Part shown: positions 1 through 9,100 of the stretch, in pieces
Numbering within the stretch: position 1 is the stretch's first letter
How the letters are laid out: each line of letters opens with the position of its first letter
Source: an uncultured Oceanobacillus sp.
Lineage (GTDB): Bacteria; Bacillota; Bacilli; Bacillales; Amphibacillaceae
Direction: 5' to 3'
NCBI GenBank assembly: GCA_938004015.1
Contig: CALKWU010000189.1
Coordinates: 1 to 37,046 of the forward strand
Length of the DNA stretch: 37,046 bases
Program-made: the position numbers and the translations under genes
Notes under the pieces: model-generated
Told to the model about the DNA's origin: nothing
Database searches by the model: none
What the model saw: the letters and a program-made list of their open reading frames with translations, nothing else

Positions 1-204
1 CGAAAGCGCCGGAAGTTGCACAGTCCCTGTTCTTTTTTGCTAGACGATCCAAAAGCAAAAAAGAACGTACAGGGACGAAGCAACTGGACGGCGCTGTAGG
101 GAAATAAAGGAAACACGGCGAGGGTACGAGCCGATGTTGACTTATTGATCGAAAGCGCCGGAAGTTGCACAGTCCCTGTTCTTTTTTGCTAGACGATCCA
201 AAAG
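1..204. repeat. Partial tandem repeat, period 149 nt
   Basis: Bases 1-55 recur exactly at 150-204, so a unit of 149 nt is present once in full and once in part. The first copy may continue beyond the window edge. The second copy stops matching at 205 and runs straight into a terminator hairpin. No coding sequence is evident in the unit. The repeated part carries a GTCCCTGT segment that resembles the core of the REP-like palindromes elsewhere in the window. Confidence 0.85.
5..95. repeat. Long imperfect inverted repeat (about 91 nt)
   Basis: AGCGCC at 5-10 pairs with GGCGCT at 90-95. Inside lie AGTTGC/GCAACT, GTCCCTGT/ACAGGGAC and a CTTTTTTGCT/AGCAAAAAAG arm, with a short apical loop. The structure would fold as one long imperfect stem in DNA or RNA. 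Only its left arm is repeated at 150-204, so the second copy cannot form the same stem. It could be a REP-type remnant or a decayed bidirectional terminator. Confidence 0.7.
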
Positions 205-243
205 GAAAAAGGTTCTGCATTGTCGAATGCAGAACCTTTTTCC
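204..243 (-). terminator. Rho-independent terminator downstream of yabR
   Basis: A perfect 18-bp stem (204-221 with 226-243) has a 4-nt loop. The A-rich and T-rich outer arms make it a potential bidirectional terminator. It sits about 95 nt after the yabR stop and probably ends the yabM-to-yabR operon. The rest of 244-336 shows no gene, and no tRNA-like fold was recognised there. Confidence 0.8.
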
Positions 244-336
244 ATTAAAACTTTCTCTATCATTCAAACAGAAGACTGGAATCAGTTCTCCTGTTCTCTT
301 ATCCAGAGCATTATAACTTCCTAGACAGCAAACTGT

Positions 337-720
337 TTAACCGCGTTTAGCACCTCGACCTCCACGTTTGGATTCCGTATGTCTTTTTAGTGAGGCTAGT
401 CGATCTTCTGAATCCCTCAAGAACCGACTCATTTTTGCTTCAAAACTTTCTTGACGTTCTCTTTCGTTTCTTTGGCGAGCTGGACGATCCTTTGCTTTTT
501 TGATGGATAGACCGATTTTTCCATCCTTTTGGACATTGATCACTTTCACTTCAACCGTTTCTCCAACGCTCAAGTGATCGTTGATGTCCTTCACATAATT
601 GTCGGCAACCTCACTAATGTGGACTAGGCCAGTTTTTCCTTTTTCGAGTTCGACAAACGCTCCAAAATTTGTAATTCCTGTAACCTTTCCTTGCAGCTTG
701 CTGCCTACTTCAATTGACAT
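337..720 (-). CDS. yabR: S1-domain RNA-binding protein YabR
   Basis: A 127-residue protein with one S1 (OB-fold) RNA-binding domain at about residues 6-74, including the typical GKVTGITNFGAFVEL start and KIGLSIKKA end. A strongly basic tail rich in Arg, Lys and Gly follows, ending RGGRGAKRG. YabR-type proteins (general stress protein 13 family) associate with RNA or ribosomes, but their exact role is not settled. The start chosen is the ATG at 718-720, because an AAGGAGGAG ribosome site lies just upstream; the reading frame extends 25 codons further without such a site. It is the last gene of the yabM-to-yabR run, directly after divIC, as in B. subtilis. Confidence 0.93.
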   Translation of the reverse strand: MSIEVGSKLQGKVTGITNFGAFVELEKGKTGLVHISEVADNYVKDINDHLSVGETVEVKVINVQKDGKIGLSIKKAKDRPARQRNERERQESFEAKMSRFLRDSEDRLASLKRHTESKRGGRGAKRG

Positions 721-791
721 AAAAAAAATGCTCCTCCTTAAATTTTTGAGTATATTGCTTACATACAGTATATGGCTGTTGATGAAAAGTG

Positions 792-1172
792 TCAATAAGA
801 CGGGTCCTCATCCGGTAACTTGAAAATCAGTTCTCCTTCTTCGGAAAAGAAGTAATTTGTTCTGGCGATATCCAATACATAATCTTCATCTTGCAATAGT
901 TCAATTTCTTCCCTGAGCTTCTCTTCTTCCTGCTTCAATTGAACCAATTCTTGCTGCAGTTGTTCGTACTCTTCCGTTTTTTCGGCATGAAGTGTCCGTT
1001 GATTCCAATGATAGACTCCCATAACGCCAACAACCAATGCTGTCAAAATGGAAAACAACACAAGACGACGAATTAAACGTTGCTTTTTTCTTTTCTGCCT
1101 TTCTATGTATGCATGATATTGTTGCACGTAATTCGAATCAATTCTTGTGACAGTATCTCTCTCTTCGGACAA
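792..1172 (-). CDS. divIC: Cell division protein DivIC
   Basis: A 126-residue bitopic membrane protein of the FtsB/DivIC family. A basic cytoplasmic N-terminus (about 1-34, with RQKRKKQRLIRR) is followed by one membrane segment (about 35-54), an extracellular coiled coil (about 60-95, EELQ-type heptads) and the conserved end DIARTNYFFSEEGELIF. In Bacillales it forms the FtsL-DivIB-DivIC complex that brings septal peptidoglycan synthesis to the divisome. The start is TTG at 1170-1172, supported by AAAAGGAGG eight bases upstream. It lies between yabQ and yabR, the usual order. Confidence 0.95.
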   Translation of the reverse strand: MSEERDTVTRIDSNYVQQYHAYIERQKRKKQRLIRRLVLFSILTALVVGVMGVYHWNQRTLHAEKTEEYEQLQQELVQLKQEEEKLREEIELLQDEDYVLDIARTNYFFSEEGELIFKLPDEDPSY

Positions 1173-1177
1173 TCGTT

Positions 1178-1777
1178 CTACCTCCTTTTAAACGTCAAAT
1201 ACTTCAACCATTTCCTAGATGTATTTATTATTGTACTATAAATGGAGTCAAATTTGTGAAAAAATTTTATTAATTTTTTTGGTAGAATTGGTTTCACGAT
1301 GCGAATGAGTAAACGGATAGGAAATAAAACGATTTGCAATATGAATTCTATTAACTTCATGAAGATACGGAAAATGAATACGATGACACCGGAACAAAGA
1401 AGAATCAGCCATCTCAAAGGTGTAATGACCAAAATGATGACCACTTGTTTCAAAAAACGGAAAATCGCACGGAAAACGCTGATCAGCTTTTCCAACACAC
1501 GCAAATACAGATTTTTCAATAGTGCTTGATAAAAAGAAAAGCCTAACAAGCATGCGAGAACAATATACAACCGCAACTCTCCAGCATTGACGAGGAAAAG
1601 ACAATAAAATACGATAAGCGTCTGCAATAGCCAGAAACAGATTTCCAAAACATACGTTGCAAAAGCGTTTCCCTTCCAATGGATGGAAAGGCGTTGGAAT
1701 GTATCTCTGGCTATTCCCAGATAAATCCCACTTGACACCATGACAATGAGCGTCGTGAATTGTACGGAAAGAGTCAT
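1178..1777 (-). CDS. yabQ: Spore cortex biosynthesis protein YabQ
   Basis: A 199-residue integral membrane protein with hydrophobic segments near 1-22, 43-62, 68-90 and 108-150 and a basic C-terminus. The family is restricted to endospore formers. In B. subtilis YabQ is made in the mother cell under SigE, goes to the forespore outer membrane and is needed for cortex formation. Its ATG overlaps the yabP stop in an ATGA arrangement (1774-1777), so translation is probably coupled. The call rests on family resemblance at the N-terminus (SGIYLGIARDTFQR) and on position between yabP and divIC. The C-terminal part is divergent and rich in Leu, Ile and Lys. Confidence 0.9.
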   Translation of the reverse strand: MTLSVQFTTLIVMVSSGIYLGIARDTFQRLSIHWKGNAFATYVLEICFWLLQTLIVFYCLFLVNAGELRLYIVLACLLGFSFYQALLKNLYLRVLEKLISVFRAIFRFLKQVVIILVITPLRWLILLCSGVIVFIFRIFMKLIEFILQIVLFPIRLLIRIVKPILPKKLIKFFHKFDSIYSTIINTSRKWLKYLTFKRR

Positions 1778-2076
1778 CGGAATAACTTGCTAAAAAATCC
1801 CTTAGCTTTCTCCCCATATACTTCATCGATATAAGAAAGCTCATAAATTTTACCTTTAATGACGACATTTCCCGAACCGACATCCAAATTTTTCAATTGA
1901 AGGTTTTGTCCGCGGATGATGAGAAATCCTTGCACGGTTTCCAGGAGGAATTCTTCATTGTCAAAGCTATCGACTTCCTTGACACCGCTGATTTCAAGGC
2001 TTTTGCGGTTCACAAGCTTTACTTCATGTTCCATTTCTACACGATTAGTATTCGTCAGTTTCCCAAATTCGCTCAT
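1774..2076 (-). CDS. yabP: Sporulation protein YabP
   Basis: A 100-residue YabP/YqfC-family protein with no signal peptide or membrane segment. The conserved pattern of Gly and hydrophobic residues (EISGVKEVDSFD, FLIIRGQNLQLKNLDV, GNVVIKG) is clear. It is a SigE-dependent sporulation gene in B. subtilis and is co-transcribed with yabQ, which overlaps it by 4 nt here. An AGAAGGAGGT ribosome site precedes the ATG. In the 54-nt gap upstream a CATAAATT string resembles a SigE -10, but no convincing -35 was found, so a local promoter is only possible. Confidence 0.93.
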   Translation of the reverse strand: MSEFGKLTNTNRVEMEHEVKLVNRKSLEISGVKEVDSFDNEEFLLETVQGFLIIRGQNLQLKNLDVGSGNVVIKGKIYELSYIDEVYGEKAKGFFSKLFR

Positions 2077-2130
2077 AAAAAAACCTCCTTCTCATTGTCA
2101 ATTTATGAGCGGAGGGACAAGTATAGAACT

Positions 2131-2388
2131 TTATTGTAATTTTTCCTCTTTTAAAACCGTATATAAATCTTCTGCTTCATCTTTTTTAACTGTATCTTTC
2201 ACTGCATCCACCCGTACAGTGACGAGTTTTTGGCCAAATTGGATCGTCAACGTATCTCCCGGGGCTACATTTGTCGATGCTTTTGCCGTGTTTCCATTCA
2301 CCTTGATCCGACCTTGATCGGCAACTTCTTTGGCGAGTGTCCGCCGTTTGATCAAGCGGGATACTTTCAAAAATTTATCTAAGCGCAT
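2131..2388 (-). CDS. rqcP: RqcP, S4-domain ribosome quality control factor (YabO)
   Basis: An 85-residue Hsp15/S4-domain protein starting MRLDKFLKVSRLIKRRT, with the RNA-binding S4 fold over about residues 1-60. RqcP binds stalled 50S subunits with RqcH and helps translocation during C-terminal alanine tailing of stuck nascent chains. Two in-frame ATGs exist. The first (2392-2394) overlaps the mazG stop but is only 3 nt from the GGAG site. The second (2386-2388) is about 9 nt away and gives the N-terminus usual for the family, so it is preferred. Confidence 0.93.
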   Translation of the reverse strand: MRLDKFLKVSRLIKRRTLAKEVADQGRIKVNGNTAKASTNVAPGDTLTIQFGQKLVTVRVDAVKDTVKKDEAEDLYTVLKEEKLQ

Positions 2389-2390
2389 GC

Positions 2391-3836
2391 TCATTCACTC
2401 CTTTTTGCTTCTTGCCAATACCTTTCCATTTCTTCCATGGACGCTTCTTCCAACTTTTTCCCCGATTGTTTTATTTGCTCTTCCAAATAAGTGAACCGGG
2501 AAATGAATTTACGATTGGCACGGTTTAACGCCACTTCCGGATTAATATCATAAAAACGCATCAAGTTGGCCGTCACAAATAATACATCACCAAACTCATC
2601 TTCTATCTCGTTTTCGTCACCTGATGCGATTGCTTCTTTCACTTCTGTCAACTCTTCACGTAATTTTTCCCAAACTTCCTCTGCATTCGTCCAATCAAAA
2701 CCGACCTTGCTCGCTTTATGTTGGAGTTTAGCAGCTTTTAGTAGTGCGGGGGCATGTTTTGGAATGCCATCCAATACCGAATCGCACACCTTTCCCTTTT
2801 CTTCTTTTTTCAATTCCTCCCATTTCACGAGCACTTGATCGACCGAATCCGCTTCCCCATTGCCAAACACGTGAGGATGACGGTGGATCATTTTCTCCGT
2901 GATCGAACGGATGACATCATCAATTGTGAAATACCCTAAATCTTTTCCGATTTGACTGTAAAGGACGATATGCATGAGCAAATCACCCAATTCTTCGATG
3001 ATGTTGTCATCGTCTTCCAAGTCAATCGCATCGATTAATTCATATACTTCTTCTATCGTGTATTCCCGTAGCGATTCGAAAGTCTGTTCCCGATCCCATG
3101 GACATCCATTCGGACTGCGGAGGATCGCCATCACTTCGACTAAGCGGGAAAAACGATGTGGCAATTCCTCATGCTTGACCGGAGGAACATAGACGCTCGT
3201 CAAATTATTCACTGCAACGGTGCGATCCAATTGTTCCAGCGGCAATTTCGTCAGTTTTTCCTGCTTCGTCCCTGCCGCTTCAACAATCGTCACTTCATAA
3301 TCGGGCGGCAAATCTTCCAATAAACTCAATTTCACTTCCGATGCAATGAAAGCATCATACACTTGGCAAAAAATAAGATGGTTTTCGTAATTCAAATGCC
3401 TCCGTTCGAAGCTGGTCGCATCGACAAACTGGAAACCGTCGATCGGGTCGATTTGAAGCGAAGTGAACAACGCATCCAAATAACTGTGGCCCCCGGAAAT
3501 TTCCACTTCTACTTCTTCTTGTTCAAGCAATAGTTGCACTGTTTTCTCCGCAAGCATCGGATGACCGGGAACCGTGTAAATGACTGGGGATGTTTCGGCC
3601 TTGTCCAACAGAAAGGCGACGATCCTATCGTAAACTTCAGCGAAATCCTCGGCTTCTTCATAAAACGTGTCAAAGGAATGGAATTGAACTCCTTCCTTTT
3701 GTAGAGTTCCAATGACAGGATGGTCAAGTGTCCGCGTATAAATGATTTCGTTTGCATCGAGAAGTTTCCGATAAACGCCTAATGGCAATTGCTTGATATC
3801 TCCAGAGCCAAGGCCCAACACTTCAATTTTATTCAT
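2391..3836 (-). CDS. yabN: YabN: tetrapyrrole methylase-like domain fused to MazG pyrophosphohydrolase
   Basis: 481 residues in two parts. The N-terminal 220 or so residues form a SAM-dependent tetrapyrrole (corrin/porphyrin) methylase-like domain (GLGSGDIKQLPLG, YTVPGHPMLAE). The C-terminal part holds MazG-type NTP pyrophosphohydrolase repeats with the metal-binding EExxE and ExxD helices (TIEEVYELIDAI, IIEELGDLLMHI, and a second set EEVWEKLREELTEVKEAI, EDEFGDVLF). MazG domains hydrolyse NTPs to NMP and PPi, clearing aberrant nucleotides; the role of the methylase-like half is unknown. It overlaps the upstream MOP transporter gene by 8 nt and the rqcP reading frame by 4 nt. An AAGGAGAG site precedes the ATG. 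Confidence 0.95.
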   Translation of the reverse strand: MNKIEVLGLGSGDIKQLPLGVYRKLLDANEIIYTRTLDHPVIGTLQKEGVQFHSFDTFYEEAEDFAEVYDRIVAFLLDKAETSPVIYTVPGHPMLAEKTVQLLLEQEEVEVEISGGHSYLDALFTSLQIDPIDGFQFVDATSFERRHLNYENHLIFCQVYDAFIASEVKLSLLEDLPPDYEVTIVEAAGTKQEKLTKLPLEQLDRTVAVNNLTSVYVPPVKHEELPHRFSRLVEVMAILRSPNGCPWDREQTFESLREYTIEEVYELIDAIDLEDDDNIIEELGDLLMHIVLYSQIGKDLGYFTIDDVIRSITEKMIHRHPHVFGNGEADSVDQVLVKWEELKKEEKGKVCDSVLDGIPKHAPALLKAAKLQHKASKVGFDWTNAEEVWEKLREELTEVKEAIASGDENEIEDEFGDVLFVTANLMRFYDINPEVALNRANRKFISRFTYLEEQIKQSGKKLEEASMEEMERYWQEAKRSE

Positions 3837-5415
3837 CCGATTCTCTCTCCTTATACATACGCATGAACAGACTGGATAAAGGGAGCATGTTGACTTCCCT
3901 CGTTGTCAGCGCCCTTCCACGTAATAAAATGAAAATATAAATAGAAGCCCCTGTCACGCTCACCCAGCCGACATATACGAGCGCTCCGAGCCGGGATAAG
4001 TTATCGGGGACGAATAGATCAATAACTAAAATATAAGCAATCATGCCGAAAACTGCAAAAAACAAGGCTCGCCAATGGATGTGCCTGGCAAGTTGCAAAT
4101 GCGGCAGTTTCCTCCGCAACTCAACGAGAACGAGTAGAAACAATACTGCTAAGCCACTGACGGTTGCCAATGCACTTCCACGAATTCCCATCAACGGCAC
4201 AAACCATTCATTGCCGACCCATTTGATGCAGACAGAAATGAGGATGAAAACAGCCGTCCGCTTCCTATAACCTAACCCCTGTAAAATGGTGGCACATGTA
4301 ACAGCGGCAGAGCTGAGCAGGATACTGGCGACTAGAATACGCAAATCCTCTGTCCCTCGCATGTCTTCGTAAAGCAAAATATTCGCTTCAGGCATGATGG
4401 CGATGAGACCAGCCGTTGCACCAACCGCCAAATAAAAGCTCACTTTCACACCGCTTTGCACCGATCGGTAAAACTGCCCGCTGTCGTTATGCAATTTATT
4501 TTTGGAAATCGATGGGATCATCGCAAGGGCAAAAGAAGAACCTAACACCATCCCGAGCTGAATGAGCGGCTGGCCACGATCAAGCACACCCTTTGCTTCC
4601 ATCGCCTCTGCTTTCAACAATCCGTAATCTTGTAATGCAGGAATCATAGTGAACGTATCCGCGAATTGGAATAAAAGCAACACCATATGATTCAAAGAAG
4701 CGGCCAATCCCAAGGTAAGCAATGTGCGTACATAATAGCCCCACGGAATCGTTTGCCGGGAAATGGTCGGTACTCTTTGTTGTTTCTTGAAAAAGAGCAG
4801 CAAAATCAAGATCGCTATAGAGGCACCTGCTATGCTTGCTATTGCCGCACCTTCCCCGATCCGATAGTGGTTTGCCCCTTGGATGCCGACATAAACGGCA
4901 ACACCGATGATGACGAACACCCGGATCAATTGTTCGCCCATTTGTGAATAAGCTGTCGGTTGCATATTCTGTTGTCCTTGAAACACACCCCGCAACAAAG
5001 AAGTGAACGGTATGAGCAAGAAACTGACACTGACAAGCCGATAAGCCCTCGCCAAGCCTTCGTCACCAATCCAACGCGCGATAGGTTCGGAAAAAACGAA
5101 CAACGATAGCGAAAGGATCCCCATGACGAGAAACAGAATGATAAAGACCGGAAAATAAAAATGCTTTCCCGTGAGCGACTTGCCCTGCTCTTTCATGTCC
5201 ACCGTCATTTTGGAAATTGCCGCCGGAAACCCGTACAGCGATACGACAAGTGCCATTCCCAACAATGGATACACTTGTTGATATATATAAAAACCGATAT
5301 CACCGGTCAAATTTTGCAAAGGAATCCGGTAACCAGCACTGAGCACCTTTCCTATCACTCCGGCAACCGTAAGCAAAAAGGCGCCCTTCAGGAAATTTCT
5401 ACCGTCACTTGCCAT
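3829..5415 (-). CDS. yabM: Polysaccharide biosynthesis / MOP-superfamily flippase (SpoVB-like, YabM)
   Basis: A 528-residue polytopic membrane protein of the MOP exporter superfamily (SpoVB/MurJ/Wzx branch), with about 14 predicted membrane helices from residue 12 to about 505 and a typical first-helix pattern (FLKGAFLLTVAGVIGKVLSAGYRIPLQN). Such proteins flip lipid-linked sugar precursors across the membrane; YabM is a SpoVB paralogue in B. subtilis. The substrate cannot be told from sequence. It is the first gene of the yabM-mazG-rqcP-yabP-yabQ-divIC-yabR run. Its ribosome site is weak (AAAGGA about 9 nt upstream). Two REP-like hairpins separate it from spoVT. Confidence 0.93.
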   Translation of the reverse strand: MASDGRNFLKGAFLLTVAGVIGKVLSAGYRIPLQNLTGDIGFYIYQQVYPLLGMALVVSLYGFPAAISKMTVDMKEQGKSLTGKHFYFPVFIILFLVMGILSLSLFVFSEPIARWIGDEGLARAYRLVSVSFLLIPFTSLLRGVFQGQQNMQPTAYSQMGEQLIRVFVIIGVAVYVGIQGANHYRIGEGAAIASIAGASIAILILLLFFKKQQRVPTISRQTIPWGYYVRTLLTLGLAASLNHMVLLLFQFADTFTMIPALQDYGLLKAEAMEAKGVLDRGQPLIQLGMVLGSSFALAMIPSISKNKLHNDSGQFYRSVQSGVKVSFYLAVGATAGLIAIMPEANILLYEDMRGTEDLRILVASILLSSAAVTCATILQGLGYRKRTAVFILISVCIKWVGNEWFVPLMGIRGSALATVSGLAVLFLLVLVELRRKLPHLQLARHIHWRALFFAVFGMIAYILVIDLFVPDNLSRLGALVYVGWVSVTGASIYIFILLRGRALTTREVNMLPLSSLFMRMYKERESDE

Positions 5416-5474
5416 CCAATAACGTCCTTTATCTTACAAATCATTTGCACCCATTATACCATTAAACACCAAAC

Positions 5475-5549
5475 TGGGTCATTTAGGGACAGTCCCTGAA
5501 TGACCCAATATAAAAATGGGCCAAACAGGGACAGTCCCTGGTTGACCCA
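5475..5549. repeat. Pair of REP-like 33-nt palindromes (5475-5507 and 5517-5549)
   Basis: Two 33-nt imperfect palindromes of the form TGGGnCA...GGGAC-A-GTCCC...TGnCCCA stand 9 nt apart in the same orientation (central A in both). The left copy has one T-G wobble and the right copy two mismatches. The right copy lies 5 nt after the spoVT stop. On the minus strand it is followed by a T-rich run, so it probably also works as the spoVT terminator. Three more copies occur at 22173-22205, 33146-33178 and 33189-33221. Confidence 0.85.
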
Positions 5550-5554
5550 CTGCC

Positions 5555-6091
5555 TCATTCCATCTGTTTTCCTAGAAATATTGCGGCGCTTTCGGATACT
5601 TTCGCTTCCACTTCACTGATTTTTTGTCCATCTGTCGAGAATAAAATGACACAACCAATCGGATCGCCGTTTGCAATGATTGGGGTCAGACAATATGAAT
5701 CCAATTCCATTTCCCTGCCGTCCAATAATTCCAGCGTATCGCTTTCCGATTTCAATACTTGATTACGGTTTTCAATGGCTTTTGTCACATGGGAGCCGAT
5801 CATTTTATTCAAATACTCTTTCTTCGATTCACCGGCTACTGCGATGATATCATCACGATCACAGATCAACACTGGCACTGTTAATGAATCAAATAGAGAC
5901 TCTGCATATTCTTGAGCGAAATGCCCCAATTCATTGATTGGTGAATATTTTTTCAAAATGACTTCCCCATCCCGGTCGACGAAGATTTCAAGTGGATCCC
6001 CTTCACGTATTCGTAACGTCCTTCTGATTTCCTTAGGTATCACAACTCTTCCTAAATCATCGATCCGTCGTACAATTCCTGTCGCTTTCAT
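5555..6091 (-). CDS. spoVT: Stage V sporulation protein T (AbrB-like regulator)
   Basis: 178 residues. The N-terminal AbrB/SpoVT swapped-hairpin DNA-binding domain (about 5-51, TGIVRRIDDLGRVVIPKEIR) is followed by a GAF-like domain (about 57-178). The length equals the family norm. SpoVT is a forespore regulator that tunes SigG-dependent genes and affects spore coat, cortex and germination. A SigG-type promoter lies just upstream (6155-6184), in keeping with that role. The ribosome site is weak (GTGAGG about 10 nt upstream). It sits between mfd and the yabM operon as in B. subtilis. Confidence 0.97.
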   Translation of the reverse strand: MKATGIVRRIDDLGRVVIPKEIRRTLRIREGDPLEIFVDRDGEVILKKYSPINELGHFAQEYAESLFDSLTVPVLICDRDDIIAVAGESKKEYLNKMIGSHVTKAIENRNQVLKSESDTLELLDGREMELDSYCLTPIIANGDPIGCVILFSTDGQKISEVEAKVSESAAIFLGKQME

Positions 6092-6154
6092 ACCATGCCT
6101 GCCTCACTTTCGAGTAAAAATTACATTTTTTCTATTTATCACCAGTGTTGGTTT

Positions 6155-6184
6155 TAGTATGAAGCAACATGGAATTATTATACA
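6155..6184 (-). promoter_or_regulatory. SigG-type promoter of spoVT
   Basis: Reading the minus strand, TGTATA (6179-6184) and CATACTA (6155-6161) are separated by 17 nt. The -10 matches the SigG consensus and the -35 differs from TGMATA at one base. It lies between the mfd stop and the spoVT start, leaving a leader of roughly 55 nt. A second TGAATA/TATAATA pair overlaps it but has a less suitable spacing. Confidence 0.7.
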
Positions 6185-6196
6185 TGACAGGAATGT

Positions 6197-9100
6197 TTAT
6201 TCATCGCGGTTCACTTCAGATAATCGTTTCATGATGTTTTCAGCGACTTGATAACGTTCATGTTCCGTTTCTTTCGTCCAAGTGATGACAATTTTCAATT
6301 TCGTATGTTCCGTTCCGAGCTGGATGTGGCGTCCGAAACTGACTGCCAACTCGAAAAGTTTGGCACCATCGATCTGCTGACTCCGTTCCTCTTCCAACAA
6401 CAACTCCAGTTTTCCTTTTTTCTCGGTGATGAATTCGACCCTTTCTTTCCGGCCGTAAAAGCGGAGTCTCGATACGGTGAATAAATTTTCCACCTCTTCT
6501 GGGTAATCTCCGAAGCGGTCGATCAATTCATCTTGCAAATCGGAAACATCCTCTTCCGAATCAAGCGCTTGGAACATCTTATAAATATCGATTTTTTGTT
6601 TGCCGTCCGGAATGTAATCATCTGGAATATAGGCATCGATCTGTACGGAAATTTCCGGATCGAAGGGAGTGATTTCTTCTATTTCTTTGCCTTTTTTCCG
6701 TGCATCGATGGCGTCTTTCAACATCTTCGAATATAAGTCATAGCCGACGGAATCGATGAAACCGTGCTGCTGTGAACCGAGGAGATTCCCGGCACCACGA
6801 ATCGATAAATCGCGCATGGCGATTTTGAACCCGGATCCGAGCTCTGTAAATTCCTTGATGGCTTGGAGACGCTTTTCAGCTACTTCGCTTAAGATTTTAT
6901 CTTTTTGATACGTGAAGTAAGCGTAGGCGACTCGATTGGATCTGCCGACTCGTCCGCGGAGCTGATAAAGTTGACTTAAGCCCATCCGATCGGCGTCATT
7001 TACGATCAATGTATTCACATTTGGAATATCGACCCCGGTTTCAATGATCGTCGTACTCACCAACACGTCGAATTCTCCGTCAAGGAAACTTAAAATCACA
7101 TTTTCCAGTTCCGATTCATTCATTTGTCCATGAGCGACACCAACTCGAGCACCCTCAACAAGGTCCGCGACTTCCCGGGCAACCCGTTCGATATTTTCAA
7201 CCCGGTTATAAAGGTAAAACACTTGCCCGCCTCTTGCCATTTCCCGCTCGATCGCTTCCCGCACCAAAATCGGATTATATTCCATCACATACGTTTGGAT
7301 AGGGAAACGGTTTTCCGGTGGTGTTTCAATGACCGACAAATCCCGGACTCCGAGCATCGACATATGCAATGTCCGCGGGATTGGTGTCGCTGTCAATGTC
7401 AGCACATCGACATTCGTTTTGATCTGTTTGATTTTTTCTTTATGCTTTACACCGAATCGTTGTTCCTCGTCAACGATCAACAATCCCAGATCATGATAGC
7501 CGACGTCCTTCGATAATAAACGGTGCGTGCCGATGACGATATCAATTGTACCGTTTTTCAAGCCTTTCACCGTTTCAGTCTGTTGTTTTCTCGTCCGGAA
7601 TCGGCTTAATAACCCGATGTTGATTGGAAAATCCTGGAATCGCTCCCGAACCGTTTCATAATGTTGTTGGGCCAAAATCGTCGTCGGTACGAGAAATGCA
7701 ACTTGTTTCCCGTCCATAATCGCTTTAAAAGCCGCCCGTAACGCCACTTCCGTCTTCCCATAACCGACATCTCCGCAAAGCAAACGATCCATCGGCCGTT
7801 CTTTTTCCATATCCGCTTTGATTTCGGCAATACAGCGGAGTTGATCTTCCGTTTCTTGGTAAGGAAAAGCCGCTTCGAATTCCCGTTGCATCTCCGTATC
7901 CGGCGAAAAGGCGTAACCTTTCCTTGCTTCCCGTTCGGCATACAATTTGATCAAGTCTTCGGCAATATCTTCCACACTCGATTGCACACGGCGTTTCACT
8001 TTCGTCCATTCCGTGCCGCCTAGTTTGTAAAGTTTCGGTTGTTTTCCTTCCGAACCGATATACTTTTGCACGAGATCGATTTGATCGATCGGGACAAAGA
8101 GCTTGTCATCCCCGGAGTATTGGATTTGCATATAATCTTTATGCATGCCGTTCACTTCAAGCGTTTCAATTCCTAAGTATTTCCCGACTCCGTGATTCAC
8201 ATGGACGACATAATCGCCGATATTCAATTCTTGATAACTTTTAATCCGTTCCGCATTGGAAATCTTTTGGGTTTTCCGTCTCCGTTTCTGGCGTTTTTTG
8301 AACAGTTCATTTTCCGTAATGATCACCAATTTATGCATCGGCAGTTCAATCCCGCCCGATAGATTTCCGACGATGATCGTTGGTTTTTTTACGGGAAGTT
8401 CTAACTTTTCGCTCGTGTCAGCTTCAATTCCATAATCCTCCAAAATGGAATGGACTTTTTGCTGCCTGTTTTCATTTGGAGTCAAAATAATGACGGAAAC
8501 TTCCGCTTTTTCCCAACGTTGCAATTCACTTTTGAACAAATGCATTTGTCCGTGGAACTCTTGCATAGCACGGGATGAGAGATTGATAATGTTTTCCGGC
8601 TGAGTATTCGGAATATGACGGAGAAAAACTGACATATAAATACGTTGCTTGTTCATTTTATCGAGGACGGTCTGCCAGTCAAAAGAAAAACGGCTTCCTT
8701 TCACCATCCGGTTCGATTCGAGGAGACTTGCATACCATTCAGCTTCTTCTTGATCCAAACTGGTAGCCGCTTCTTGAATTCTTCCCATTTCTTCTAAAAT
8801 GATCAAACTGTCTTCCGGAAGATAATCTAGTAAACTCATAGGTTCTTCATAGAAAAAGCCGATATATTTATACATTTCTTGAAAACGTTCCATGTTTTTC
8901 AAACGGGTAATATCATATTCAATGGTCTCCACGAGTTCTTCTTTCGCTACTTTGGATGTTTTATTTTTCAGGCTCTCCGCCAATGCTTTTTCAATCCGTT
9001 CTGCAGCTATCAGGAGCTCTTCCCCTGTAAGGATAAGATCGGTTGCCGGGCCGATTTCCACTTTGTGCGCCCGTTCTAAAGAGCGTTGACTATCCGCATC

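Noticed and set aside
244..336. tRNA genes downstream of yabR, as in B. subtilis
   Set aside because: No cloverleaf-like fold or CCA-type acceptor stem could be recognised in the available sequence.
1248..1883. 211-residue minus-strand frame overlapping yabQ and yabP
   Set aside because: It is out of frame with yabQ over most of its length, has no ribosome site and its composition is not protein-like; yabQ and yabP explain the region.
2077..2130. SigE promoter directly before yabP
   Set aside because: A CATAAATT -10 is present but no fitting -35 at 13-15 nt; mentioned only in the yabP entry.
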